Shown here piece by piece: positions 33,400-41,136 of a DNA stretch of 64,000 nt. The first letter of the stretch is position 1. Each line of letters opens with the position of its first letter. The DNA is from Paenibacillus_G elgii_A (GTDB taxonomy: Bacteria; Bacillota; Bacilli; Paenibacillales; NBRC-103111): NCBI GenBank assembly GCA_042219835.1, contig JBHJMN010000033.1:9167-73166 (forward strand). Reading direction: 5' to 3'. Position numbers and translations under genes: made by a program. Under the pieces are notes generated by a model that saw only the letters and a list, made by a program, of their open reading frames with translations, ran no database searches and was not told the origin of the DNA.

Positions 33400-33426
33400 A
33401 GCCCTCCACAAGCCGGGGGGCTTTTT
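33400..33426 (+). terminator. Rho-independent terminator
   Basis: AGCCCTCC (33400-33407) pairs with GGGGGGCT (33415-33422), followed by a T run. It closes the sugar-acid operon. Confidence 0.8.
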
Positions 33427-33627
33427 GGCACACCGTGTTCGCATCTTTGGATTCCCTCCCCACGAGCAGCACAGCCAGCCAACGACTTTCCGCATTTCCT
33501 AATCCATGTTTAAACATTACAGGAAACGACACCAAGCGACATCAAATCTAATAATCTCCTAATATGTAACTGAAACTTTCATAATTATTCGGAATTATAG
33601 TAGAGATATCAAGCGGAGGTGATTGGT

Positions 33628-34212
33628 ATGAAAGACATGAAGCTGCTGCATCAGGGGAAAGTTTACAAGGGGCAAGTGTCCTACGAAGGTTCGGAATTAA
33701 TAGAGGTTTCCTTCACGGAGCCGTCCTCCTTTACGGGCGGGGAATCCGTCATCTGCTTTGATTTTCAGAAGAGAGTGCAAATGCGCGTGCTGCAGGTTTC
33801 CAAATCCAAGCTGATTTTAGTCCCTGCGGATTCGGAAATTTTCAATATAAAATCGAGCCCCGATGCCGTACTGGACGATATGTACCGCGACGAAAACCTG
33901 GCGTTTCCCAGCTTCAAGCTGAACACGTACGGCACGCTGATCGATGATTTTCGTACGACGGCGGTTCGTTTTTGCCGGATTAGCCGTCTCGGATTCGGGT
34001 TTGAAATTAACGATTTCTCCGTCAAAATGAACCATGTCTACGACACGATGATCATGTGCGACGAAGAAACGATTCATCCGAAGGTAGTGGTCCGCTACGC
34101 CCATATTCAAGAAAAAACGATCAGCTACGGCGCCGAAATTTACAGCATCTCGGTCAAAGACTTGAACAAGCTCCGCTTCTACATCGTGACGCAGCAGTTT
34201 ATGGCGGAATAA
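33628..34212 (+). CDS. PilZ-like domain protein
   Basis: A 194-residue soluble protein. A central segment RFCRISRLGFGFEIND resembles the D/NxSxxG core of PilZ domains, but the upstream RxxxR cyclic-di-GMP motif is not evident, so it may be a degenerate or non-binding PilZ. The N-terminal ~90 residues form a beta-rich domain of the YcgR-N type. GCGGAGGTG fits ATG 33628; GTG 33619 lies inside that site. It has a strong shared terminator with nagA. Its link to the other cyclic-di-GMP genes in the window is only suggestive. Confidence 0.55.
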   Translation: MKDMKLLHQGKVYKGQVSYEGSELIEVSFTEPSSFTGGESVICFDFQKRVQMRVLQVSKSKLILVPADSEIFNIKSSPDAVLDDMYRDENLAFPSFKLNTYGTLIDDFRTTAVRFCRISRLGFGFEINDFSVKMNHVYDTMIMCDEETIHPKVVVRYAHIQEKTISYGAEIYSISVKDLNKLRFYIVTQQFMAE

Positions 34213-34226
34213 AGTGATCTTCCTAC

Positions 34227-34277
34227 AAAACAAACCGGCTGCTTCCGTCGGTAAGACGGAAGCAGCCGGTTTGTTTT
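34227..34277. terminator. Bidirectional terminator
   Basis: A perfect 23-bp stem (34227-34249 with 34255-34277) and a 5-base loop, with A and T runs at the ends. It serves both the PilZ-like gene and the convergent nagA. Confidence 0.92.
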
Positions 34278-34284
34278 GGCGCGA

Positions 34285-35469
34285 TTATTTATGCAATTCT
34301 CTTCCTTGAACCCAGACGCGTTCGAGGTCAAGCTCCGGCGTGACGAGCAGCAGATCGGCCTGCTTGCCGGTTTCGATGCTGCCGGTTTCCTCCAGCAGCC
34401 CGAGCTGCTTCGCCGGGTTCCAACTGGCCATCCGGCTGGCTTCCTCGACGCTGACTCCGACCGTGCCCACCACATAGCGGAAGGCGCCGATCATCGTCAG
34501 CGTGCTGCCTGCGAGGCTGTCGCCGTCGCGGAGCTTTGCGACGCCGTCCTTCACCACGACGGCGAGCCCGCCGAGTTCAAAATCGCCGTCCGCAAGTCCC
34601 GCGGCGGACATGGCGTCGGTGATAAGCAGCAGATTGTCGTTGCGCTTCGTTTGGGTCAACAGCCGGATGCAGGCCGGATGAACGTGATGTCCGTCGGCGA
34701 TAACCTCCGCGCAGATTTTGTCCTCGGTCAGCACGGCGCCGACGACGCCGGGCTCGCGGTGGTGCAGCCCTTTCATCGCGTTAAACGTATGCACGGCATG
34801 GCTTAGCCCATGCTTGACCGCTTCGCCGATTTGCGCATAGGTCGAATCCGTATGCCCGCAGGCGACGACGATGCCTTGTCCGGCGAGGAAGGCAATGACC
34901 GGCAAAGCTCCTTCGGTTTCCGGAGCAAGCGTGACGAGGCGAATCAAGCCTGGGTAGCGGCTGGTCCATTCCTTCACCCATTCGAGACTCGGCGTGACGA
35001 TAAAATTCGGATTTTGCGCGCCGGGCCATTTCGGACTGATGAACGGTCCTTCCAGATGTACGCCGGCCAATTGCGCGTACGGCATCCCTTTTTCCCGGTA
35101 CGCCTTAACGCTCTCCAGCACTTGGCCGATCGCTTCGGGGGAAGCAGTTACCGTGGTCGCCAGCATCGTGGTCGTCCCGTGGCTGGAGTGAAACCGGGTA
35201 ATATTCTCAAGCGATTCGACGGTTCCGTCCATGAAGTCGCTGCCGTAGCCGCCATGCACATGCACGTCGATGAATCCAGGCAGCAGCCAGCTTCCGCGGG
35301 CGTCGATTTTCGTGCCGGCCGCTTCGGCCGACGCTTCGTTCAGCTCGGCCATCGAGCCGAGCGTTTCGATCTTTCCGTCCTTGACCGCGGCGTATCCGGC
35401 GGGAATGACCGCATCCGGCGTGACGACTTTGGCGTTAACGATCAGGGTATCCCATGCTTCGCGGCTCAT
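34285..35469 (-). CDS. nagA: N-acetylglucosamine-6-phosphate deacetylase
   Basis: A 394-residue amidohydrolase that converts GlcNAc-6-phosphate to glucosamine-6-phosphate and acetate. Seen: the metal motif HVHGG, HLEGPFISPKWPGAQN, ACGHTDS, HTFNAMKGLHHREPG and the catalytic Asp in LLITDAMSAAG. ATG 35469 overlaps the nagB stop (ATGA) and has GGGAGG upstream; the longer frame to 35544 lies inside nagB. It is the third gene of rpiR-nagB-nagA. Confidence 0.94.
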   Translation of the reverse strand: MSREAWDTLIVNAKVVTPDAVIPAGYAAVKDGKIETLGSMAELNEASAEAAGTKIDARGSWLLPGFIDVHVHGGYGSDFMDGTVESLENITRFHSSHGTTTMLATTVTASPEAIGQVLESVKAYREKGMPYAQLAGVHLEGPFISPKWPGAQNPNFIVTPSLEWVKEWTSRYPGLIRLVTLAPETEGALPVIAFLAGQGIVVACGHTDSTYAQIGEAVKHGLSHAVHTFNAMKGLHHREPGVVGAVLTEDKICAEVIADGHHVHPACIRLLTQTKRNDNLLLITDAMSAAGLADGDFELGGLAVVVKDGVAKLRDGDSLAGSTLTMIGAFRYVVGTVGVSVEEASRMASWNPAKQLGLLEETGSIETGKQADLLLVTPELDLERVWVQGRELHK

Positions 35470-36194
35470 TTTAACAGGCCTCCCGCTTCGGAATCCAACA
35501 AGACGACGACGTGCGGATGCGTCTGCAGCAGCGAGGCCGGGCAATCCGTCGTGATCGGGCCTTGCAGCGCCCGTTGTACGATTTCCGCTTTATCCGCGCC
35601 GCGGACGACGAGCAGAATCATTTTCGCTTTCAGAATCGTGCCGACTCCCATCGTCAGGGCATGCGTCGGCACCTGCTCCGGCTTGTCGAAAAACCGCGCG
35701 TTCGCCGTGCGGGTCGATTCTTTCAGCTCGACGAGATGCGTGCCGCCCTCGAGCGTAGCGTCCGGCTCGTTGAAGCCGATGTGCCCGTTATGGCCGAGAC
35801 CGAGCAGCTGCAAGTCGATCTGTCCGTACTCTTCCAGCAGGCTGTCATAGCTGGCGCATTCCGCTTGCAAATCCGTCGCGGTGCCGCTTGGAATATGGCA
35901 TTTCTGCGGGGGAATGTCGATGAGACCGAGCAGGTGCTCCTGCATGAACGTATAATAGCTGGCCGGATGCCCCGGCTCGAGACCGACGTATTCGTCAAGA
36001 TTGAACGCCGTCGCTTTGGCGAAGCTGACCAGCCCTTGCCGGTGCGACTCGACAAGCTCCTGGTAAATACCGATCGGCGTGCTGCCTGTCGCAAGCCCGA
36101 GCACGGCTCTCGGATTCGTTTGCAGCAGTCCGGTAATGATGCCGGCGCCGGCTTTGTTCAATTCTTCTTGCGTGCGGAAAGTTAAAATGTTCAT
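35466..36194 (-). CDS. nagB: Glucosamine-6-phosphate deaminase
   Basis: A 242-residue isomerase/deaminase that makes fructose-6-phosphate and ammonia. Seen: LGLATGSTPIGIYQELV (phosphate loop), FNLDEYVGL with the catalytic Asp, LLGLGHNGHIGFNEP, and ALTMGVGTIL. Together with NagA it feeds amino sugars, for example from peptidoglycan or chitin, into glycolysis. It starts 3 bases after the end of the RpiR gene, so the two are cotranscribed. Confidence 0.95.
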   Translation of the reverse strand: MNILTFRTQEELNKAGAGIITGLLQTNPRAVLGLATGSTPIGIYQELVESHRQGLVSFAKATAFNLDEYVGLEPGHPASYYTFMQEHLLGLIDIPPQKCHIPSGTATDLQAECASYDSLLEEYGQIDLQLLGLGHNGHIGFNEPDATLEGGTHLVELKESTRTANARFFDKPEQVPTHALTMGVGTILKAKMILLVVRGADKAEIVQRALQGPITTDCPASLLQTHPHVVVLLDSEAGGLLK

Positions 36195-36197
36195 GGC

Positions 36198-37058
36198 TTA
36201 TCTCCCTTTTTCTTTGCGGTATTTTTTCACTTCTTGAAACGATTGCTCCAGAAGCGGAACATAATCGTCAAAGTGCAAGCTGAGCAGCGCGGTAAACAAG
36301 ATGTCCACCACGTGCAGCTGAGCGATCCGCGAAGCCATATCGCCGCGGCGCATTCCTTCCTCGAGCGAGGAGGCGTACAGCCGGATGTCCGCGAGCTGCG
36401 ATATCCGGTTGGCCCCGAACTTGGTGAGTGAAATCGTCGTGGCTCCCCGTTCCTTGGCGCACAAGAGGGCGTCGAGCGTTTCGGGGGTTTCGCCGGAGTA
36501 GGAGAATGCAAACGCCACGTCGCCCTCGCCGAGGCTCGTTGCCGACGTAATCTGCATGTGGGAATCGGACCAGTGCTGCGCCATTTTGCCGATGCGCACC
36601 AGCTTTTGCTGGCAATCGAAGGCGACCATCCCCGAGGTCGCCATCCCGTACAGATCGATGCGCCGGGCATCGTGCAGCGCATCCACCGCCCGCTGGACCT
36701 CCGTGAGGTCGAGCTGCCGCGTCGTATCCGAGATCGAACGCAGATGGTTCGTTTCGATCGCCTGGGCGATGCTGTGAAGCGTGTTGCCCGCGACAATGTC
36801 CTGGTAGGACGGCTTCGCCGGAACAGGCTGGACGAGCTCGGCGGCCAGCTTCATGCGAAAATCCCCGTAGCCCTTGAACAGCAGGCTGCGGCAAAAGCGG
36901 GACACCGTCGCAGCGCTCGTTCCCGAACGCCCGGCCAGCTCCGTAATGCTCAAATGAACGGCCTCGTGGGCATGCTCCAAAATGAACTGCGCAAGAATTT
37001 GTTCCTTCGGATTCATGTGGTGCTGCTGTTCCCGTAAGGCTTGCAGTATACCGGACAT
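36198..37058 (-). CDS. RpiR/MurR-family regulator
   Basis: A 286-residue regulator with an HTH_6 domain (about 1-77; SITELAGRSGTSAATVSRFCRSL) and a SIS sugar-phosphate-binding domain (about 125-260; DLYGMATSGMVAFDCQQKLVR, FSYSGETPET). It presumably senses an amino-sugar phosphate and controls nagBA. ACAGGTGATCTG precedes ATG 37058, and an inverted repeat lies upstream at 37114-37140. No phosphotransferase transporter is adjacent. Confidence 0.9.
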   Translation of the reverse strand: MSGILQALREQQHHMNPKEQILAQFILEHAHEAVHLSITELAGRSGTSAATVSRFCRSLLFKGYGDFRMKLAAELVQPVPAKPSYQDIVAGNTLHSIAQAIETNHLRSISDTTRQLDLTEVQRAVDALHDARRIDLYGMATSGMVAFDCQQKLVRIGKMAQHWSDSHMQITSATSLGEGDVAFAFSYSGETPETLDALLCAKERGATTISLTKFGANRISQLADIRLYASSLEEGMRRGDMASRIAQLHVVDILFTALLSLHFDDYVPLLEQSFQEVKKYRKEKGR

Positions 37059-37113
37059 CAGATCACCTGTTTTGCAAAGATTTTGTAAATCATTTTCTTC
37101 ATATCGATAAAAA

Positions 37114-37140
37114 TGATGAAAAATATTTTCTTCTTCATCA
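37114..37140. promoter_or_regulatory. Inverted repeat upstream of the nag operon
   Basis: TGATGAA (37114-37120), 13 AT-rich bases, TTCATCA (37134-37140). A candidate RpiR operator. Confidence 0.5.
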
Positions 37141-37238
37141 TAGCCAATATCGTTGGTTTTCGCAACTGTTTTCGGCCTAACCCGGCAGCGTCCTTAGACT
37201 TACGGAACCTTGCGGGTGGAAGAACCGGTTTCTAAAAT

Positions 37239-37285
37239 AAAACGGCCGTTTCCCATGCATAGACGCACGAGAAACAGCCGTTTTT
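37239..37285 (-). terminator. Terminator between mtnA and the nag operon promoter
   Basis: AAAACGGCCGTTTC pairs with GAAACAGCCGTTTT (one mismatch) across an 18-base loop; on the minus strand it leads away from mtnA with a T-containing arm. Likely the mtnKA terminator. Confidence 0.7.
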
Positions 37286-37306
37286 ATCGTTGTTAGAACG
37301 CCGCGG

Positions 37307-38395
37307 TTATTCCGTAAACAGCTTCCGCAAATTGTCCCCGTACGGGGCCCGGACGATGCCTTTTTCCGTAATAATGGCCGTCACATACTCGTTCGGCGTC
37401 ACGTCGAACGCCGGGTTGAACACCTTGACGCCCTGCGGCGCAGTCCGCTTGCCGAACCCTTGCGTAATCTCGTCCTCGTGCCGTTCCTCGATCGGAATGT
37501 CGGCCCCGGTCGGCGTGTTCAAGTCGATCGTCGACATCGGGCACGCGACGTAGAACGGAATGCCGTGGGCTTTGGCCAGCACGGCGACGCTATAGGTGCC
37601 GATCTTGTTGGCAACGTCGCCATTGGCGGCTACGCGGTCGGTACCGACGATGACCGCCTGTACCCAGCCCTTCGCCATGACCGCGCCGGCCATGTTGTCG
37701 CAGATCAGCGTCACATCGACGCCCGCCTGCTGCAGCTCGAACGCTGTCAAGCGCGCTCCCTGCAGCACCGGACGGGTTTCGTCCGCGAACACTTTAAGCG
37801 TGATGCCTTTCTCCAGCGCCAGGTACATCGGCGCCAGCGCCGTCCCGTACCTAGCGGTCGCAAGGCCGCCCGCATTGCAGTGCGTGAGGACGCCCATGCC
37901 GTCCTCGAACAAAGACAGCGCATGCTCGCCGATCAAGCGGCACGTTTCCTCGTCCTCGGCCTGGATGGCCCGGGCCTCGTCCAGCAGCGCCTGCTGCGCG
38001 CTCTCCACCGTCGTTTCCTCCGGTGCGGCTGCGCCAAGCAGCGTCTCGGCCCGCGCCCGCATCCGGTCCAGCGCCCAGAACAAATTCACCGCCGTCGGGC
38101 GCGACGTCGCGAGGTAATCGCATTGGCGGTTGACTTCCGTCAGCAGCGCATCCCGGCTTCCGGAGAAGCTCCGCACGCCGAGATACACCCCGAACGCTGC
38201 CGCAATGCCGATTGCCGGCGCGCCGCGAACGGCGAGCTGCTTGATCGCATCCCAGACCTGCTCGGAGGTCGTCAGCTCCAAATAGACGATTTCGTCCGGC
38301 AGGAGCCGCTGATCGAGCAGATCCAAGCGGTCCTCCAGCGAATTCCAGCGGACCGATTGCAGCCAGTCTGCTTGTTTGGTTTGTTCCGTAGTCAA
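37307..38395 (-). CDS. mtnA: Methylthioribose-1-phosphate isomerase
   Basis: A 362-residue enzyme of the methionine salvage pathway that turns 5-methylthioribose-1-phosphate into the ribulose form. Seen: RGAPAIGIAAAFG, RPTAVNLFWAL, the catalytic Cys in LTHCNAGGLATARYGTAL and the catalytic Asp in GTDRVAANGDVANKIGTY. It follows mtnK by 21 bases. The remaining salvage genes are not in the window. Confidence 0.95.
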   Translation of the reverse strand: MTTEQTKQADWLQSVRWNSLEDRLDLLDQRLLPDEIVYLELTTSEQVWDAIKQLAVRGAPAIGIAAAFGVYLGVRSFSGSRDALLTEVNRQCDYLATSRPTAVNLFWALDRMRARAETLLGAAAPEETTVESAQQALLDEARAIQAEDEETCRLIGEHALSLFEDGMGVLTHCNAGGLATARYGTALAPMYLALEKGITLKVFADETRPVLQGARLTAFELQQAGVDVTLICDNMAGAVMAKGWVQAVIVGTDRVAANGDVANKIGTYSVAVLAKAHGIPFYVACPMSTIDLNTPTGADIPIEERHEDEITQGFGKRTAPQGVKVFNPAFDVTPNEYVTAIITEKGIVRAPYGDNLRKLFTE

Positions 38396-38416
38396 GGTGT
38401 CAGCACACTCCTTTAT

Positions 38417-39622
38417 CTATTTCACAGCCTTCTCGGCGATGTCGATCATTTCTCCGATGGAAGACGCCTGACGGTTAAATTGAATGAGCGTCGTGCCGAT
38501 GGCGAGCGCCAGCCGTTGGGCGCGCTCTTTGGCCGCTTCGTCTTGAATTTGATTGATATCGGCCACCTGCGCCAAGCCGTGGACGCGGCGCACCATCTTG
38601 CTGCCGGTGAAGCCGAACGTGTCCCGCAGCACTTCTTTCATATACCAGTCCTGGTAGCCCGGCGTTTTGGCGATCCGGTCGGACCCGTGCTGGTTCCACA
38701 GCTCCCGGAACTCACGCTCGAACGTCTCCCATACGTCGCGGATTGTGCCGGTCAAGTAGCCGCGGAAATCTTGGTGCGAAGCCTCGTCCTCGCCCCAGCC
38801 TTCCTGTGCGGCGAAGTTCAGCAGCAGATTGGCGAATACCGCGCCGATATCGAAGCCCATCGGGCCGTAGTAGGCGAACTCCGGATCGATGACCTTGGTC
38901 GAATCCGGCTTGATGAAGATGCTGCCGGTATGCAGATCGCCGTGCAGCAGCGCTTGAGCGTGCGTCAAAAACTTTTCACGCAGAATCGCTACTTCCAGAT
39001 GGAGCCCGGTATCCTGCCAGATGGCGGCAACGGCGTCGCGAATAGCCGGCGGCACGTCATTGTTCGGCGAATCCGTATACGGATCGTCAAAAATCAGGTC
39101 CTCGGTAATTTTGCACAGCTCCGGGTTGATGAACCGCTTGACCCGTTCTTTTTTCTCTTGCTGGTTCATGCCGAGATCGGACGTGTAAAAAAGAGTACGG
39201 GACAAAAACGTTCCGATATGCCCGGCGAACAGCGGGTATTTGTTCCGCTCGATCAAGCCTCTGCGCATAATGATATGGTCGCTCAAATCCTGCATGACCG
39301 TAAGCGCCAAGTCCGGCTCATAGGCGTGCACGTGCGGGACAAGGTCGGGGCACAGCGATTCCTGAATCATCAACGCTTCGCTCTCGATCCGGGCGCGGTC
39401 CAAGGTCAGCGGCCACGATTCGCCTACGACTTTGGCATAGGGGAGCGCTTGCTTTAAAATGATGCTTTTCCCGGTGGAAGGCTCGGAAATATGGAACACC
39501 AGATTCAAGTTGCCGTCTCCGATTTCGCGGCTCGTGAGCTCGGAATCGGGCTGGAACAGGTCGGGTAATGTTCTTGCATATGCGATAGCTTCCGATTCCG
39601 TCAGCGGATGATATGTGGACAT
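38417..39622 (-). CDS. mtnK: Methylthioribose kinase
   Basis: A 401-residue kinase with a protein-kinase-like fold that phosphorylates 5-methylthioribose, the step before MtnA. Seen: REIGDGNLNLVFHI (ATP loop), LLHGDLHTGSIF (catalytic loop) and VIDPEFAYYGPMGFDIG (metal-binding DxE). ATG 39622 follows AAAGGAGG; the frame upstream of it contains that site. In B. subtilis mtnKA is under a SAM riboswitch. The leader here is only about 45 bases from the predicted -10 box, so no S-box fits. Confidence 0.94.
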   Translation of the reverse strand: MSTYHPLTESEAIAYARTLPDLFQPDSELTSREIGDGNLNLVFHISEPSTGKSIILKQALPYAKVVGESWPLTLDRARIESEALMIQESLCPDLVPHVHAYEPDLALTVMQDLSDHIIMRRGLIERNKYPLFAGHIGTFLSRTLFYTSDLGMNQQEKKERVKRFINPELCKITEDLIFDDPYTDSPNNDVPPAIRDAVAAIWQDTGLHLEVAILREKFLTHAQALLHGDLHTGSIFIKPDSTKVIDPEFAYYGPMGFDIGAVFANLLLNFAAQEGWGEDEASHQDFRGYLTGTIRDVWETFEREFRELWNQHGSDRIAKTPGYQDWYMKEVLRDTFGFTGSKMVRRVHGLAQVADINQIQDEAAKERAQRLALAIGTTLIQFNRQASSIGEMIDIAEKAVK

Positions 39623-39659
39623 GGGATGAATTCCTCCTTTTTCCATATGAAAACTGCCA

Positions 39660-39703
39660 TTCCTCTAGTATAAAGCAATTTGGATTGCGTTGGAATAGAG
39701 GAA
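39660..39703 (-). promoter_or_regulatory. mtnK promoter inside a nested inverted repeat
   Basis: TTCCTCTA (39660-39667) and TAGAGGAA (39696-39703) enclose, at equal 7-base spacings, GCAAT and ATTGC (39675-39679, 39684-39688). On the minus strand TATACT, a good -10 box, lies at the outer arm. A protein operator is more likely than a riboswitch. Confidence 0.5.
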
Positions 39704-39848
39704 ATGCGTTTTCCTGACTGCGTTTTGTCCGGTCTTGGCCGTGTCTTTTACAAAATGTTCATACCCCGATAATACGCGCTTAACGCTGGAAGATACAATA
39801 AAGGGTAAATACGCGAAAGGTAAATACGCGGAGCTGGAGGTTTTTGAT

Positions 39849-40028
39849 ATGGAGAAACTGCTCGGTAGATTGCTGTTTGTCGCGGCGTGCTTCGCCATCC
39901 TGTGCGTGCTCGGGTGGACCTCGCCGGAAAATCCGTCCGTAGCCCTGCATGCCAATCCTCTAAAAGCGAGTTACGAGCAGGACCAACGAATCCCGGTTTT
40001 CAATTATTATGTACAGAACGGAAATTGA
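39849..40028 (+). CDS. Small single-span membrane or secreted protein, 59 aa
   Basis: Starts ATG 39849 behind CTGGAGG. It has a basic N-terminus (MEKLLGR), one hydrophobic segment (about residues 8-24) and a short extracellular tail ending FNYYVQNGN. No family recognised. The upstream frame to 39735 contains a 15-base direct repeat (GTAAATACGCG) and no start signal. A terminator follows at 40049. Divergent from mtnK. Confidence 0.6.
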   Translation: MEKLLGRLLFVAACFAILCVLGWTSPENPSVALHANPLKASYEQDQRIPVFNYYVQNGN

Positions 40029-40048
40029 TCGGGCAACGATTGCATAAC

Positions 40049-40080
40049 AAAAAGGGGAGGCATGAGCGCCTTCCCTTTTT
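40049..40080. terminator. Bidirectional terminator
   Basis: AAAAAGGGGAGGC pairs with GCCTTCCCTTTTT (one mismatch) over a 6-base loop; A and T runs on either side. Serves the 59-residue gene and the convergent 55-residue gene. Confidence 0.85.
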
Positions 40081-40104
40081 GATTGCCGGAACAAAAGTCC
40101 GGGG

Positions 40105-40272
40105 CTACTGCGTTCTTCCGCGATGCTCCACCAAGTCAATGGCTCCCAACACGACGTGTGCGAGCCCAAAACCGACGACCGCCGCGGCCGCCATCGGAAA
40201 TTTGTTTCGCATAGCCGCGCCGGATGCTGCGACAGCAGTACCGAGAACGGTTGGAATTAGACCTTCGCGCAT
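40105..40272 (-). CDS. Small membrane protein, 55 aa
   Basis: Starts ATG 40272 (MREGLIPTVLGTAVAASGAA) behind GAGGAGGGG. Two hydrophobic stretches separated by a basic turn (MRNKFP) and a C-terminal LAHVVLGAIDLVEH. I believe near-identical short proteins are common in Paenibacillus and are sometimes mislabelled asparagine synthase; there is no such domain here. Function unknown. Confidence 0.7.
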   Translation of the reverse strand: MREGLIPTVLGTAVAASGAAMRNKFPMAAAAVVGFGLAHVVLGAIDLVEHRGRTQ

Positions 40273-40433
40273 AGCTCTTACCCCTCCTCGCAGCGGATTG
40301 AATGATGTAGCGTTTTTTAGCATCGATTTTTGCGATCGTTTTTATGCTTTTACGGAATTGCAATGTTTTGGCTGGAAATCTATAATAACGTAAACGAATG
40401 GGCTAAACTAACCAAGGGAGGAAAACGCAAGAG

Positions 40434-41006
40434 ATGATACGGGGAGGACAGGCGGTCGGATTGAAGGAATGGGCCGTGGCCGTCGAGGCTTTGAAGGGGA
40501 AGCAGATCCTGATTATGCGCAAAGGCGGCATCCGCGAGGAAACCCGGGAGTTTCAAGTGGAATCCGACAGCTTTTATTTGTATCCGACCTATGAGCACCA
40601 GCGCAAAGAGCTGATCAAGCCGGAGTACGCGGAGCGGGTGGACGATCGGGCGCCCGAATGGAGCGGCGAGCAAGCGGCAATCGGATGCTACGCCGAGCTT
40701 GCCGAGGATATTCTGATCGAGACCGAGGAGCAGCTCGCGAGGTTGAAGCCGTTTCACATTTGGTCGGACAGGCTGGCCGAAGAGCGGCTGAAGTGGAAGC
40801 GGACGAAGCCGCTGCATGTCATGCTGCTCAGGGTGTATGCGCTGGACGAGCCTGTGCGTATCCCGGTGCTGGACGAATATAACGGGTGCAAATCGTGGAT
40901 CGGGCTTCCCGAATCGCTGCATGGGGCTCCGCGCAGGCCGGTGCTGACGGACGAAGCTTTTGCAATGGAGGCCAACCGGATTCGGGAGTCGCTTGCGCAA
41001 AAATAG
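40434..41006 (+). CDS. DUF1802 family protein
   Basis: A 190-residue soluble protein with the DUF1802 pattern: GLKEWAVAVEALKGKQILIMRKGGIREE near the N-terminus, FYLYPTYEHQR, and KPLHVMLLRVYAL followed by NGCKSWIGLPE. The family is uncharacterised as far as I know. AAGGGAGG precedes ATG 40434. It lies just upstream of the suf operon but ahead of the suf regulatory region, so it is probably a separate unit. Confidence 0.85.
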   Translation: MIRGGQAVGLKEWAVAVEALKGKQILIMRKGGIREETREFQVESDSFYLYPTYEHQRKELIKPEYAERVDDRAPEWSGEQAAIGCYAELAEDILIETEEQLARLKPFHIWSDRLAEERLKWKRTKPLHVMLLRVYALDEPVRIPVLDEYNGCKSWIGLPESLHGAPRRPVLTDEAFAMEANRIRESLAQK

Positions 41007-41075
41007 TTCCGGGAAATCCGCGGACGGGACTTTCTTGATTTTGCATATTGAGATATAATATTATTATTGAGAATC

Positions 41076-41105
41076 ATTGATAATCAGTTTGTAATGATTA
41101 TCAAT
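41076..41105. promoter_or_regulatory. Fur-like dyad upstream of sufC
   Basis: ATTGATAATCA (41076-41086), 8 bases, TGATTATCAAT (41095-41105), a perfect 11-bp inverted repeat built from GATAAT-type units like Fur boxes; a further GAGAATCAT unit lies just upstream. It sits between TATAAT (41054-41059) and the sufC start. Confidence 0.6.
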
Positions 41106-41136
41106 AAATAATAATTAAAACTCGGAGGCACGAACT

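Noticed and set aside
37460..39457. A 665-codon open frame on the plus strand across mtnA and mtnK
   Set aside because: It is the antisense of two well-supported genes, has an Arg/His/Gln-rich composition typical of GC-rich shadow frames, and has no ribosome binding site.
39623..39850. SAM riboswitch upstream of mtnK
   Set aside because: Expected from B. subtilis, but the sequence from the likely promoter to the start codon is too short and lacks the S-box core and a terminator hairpin.
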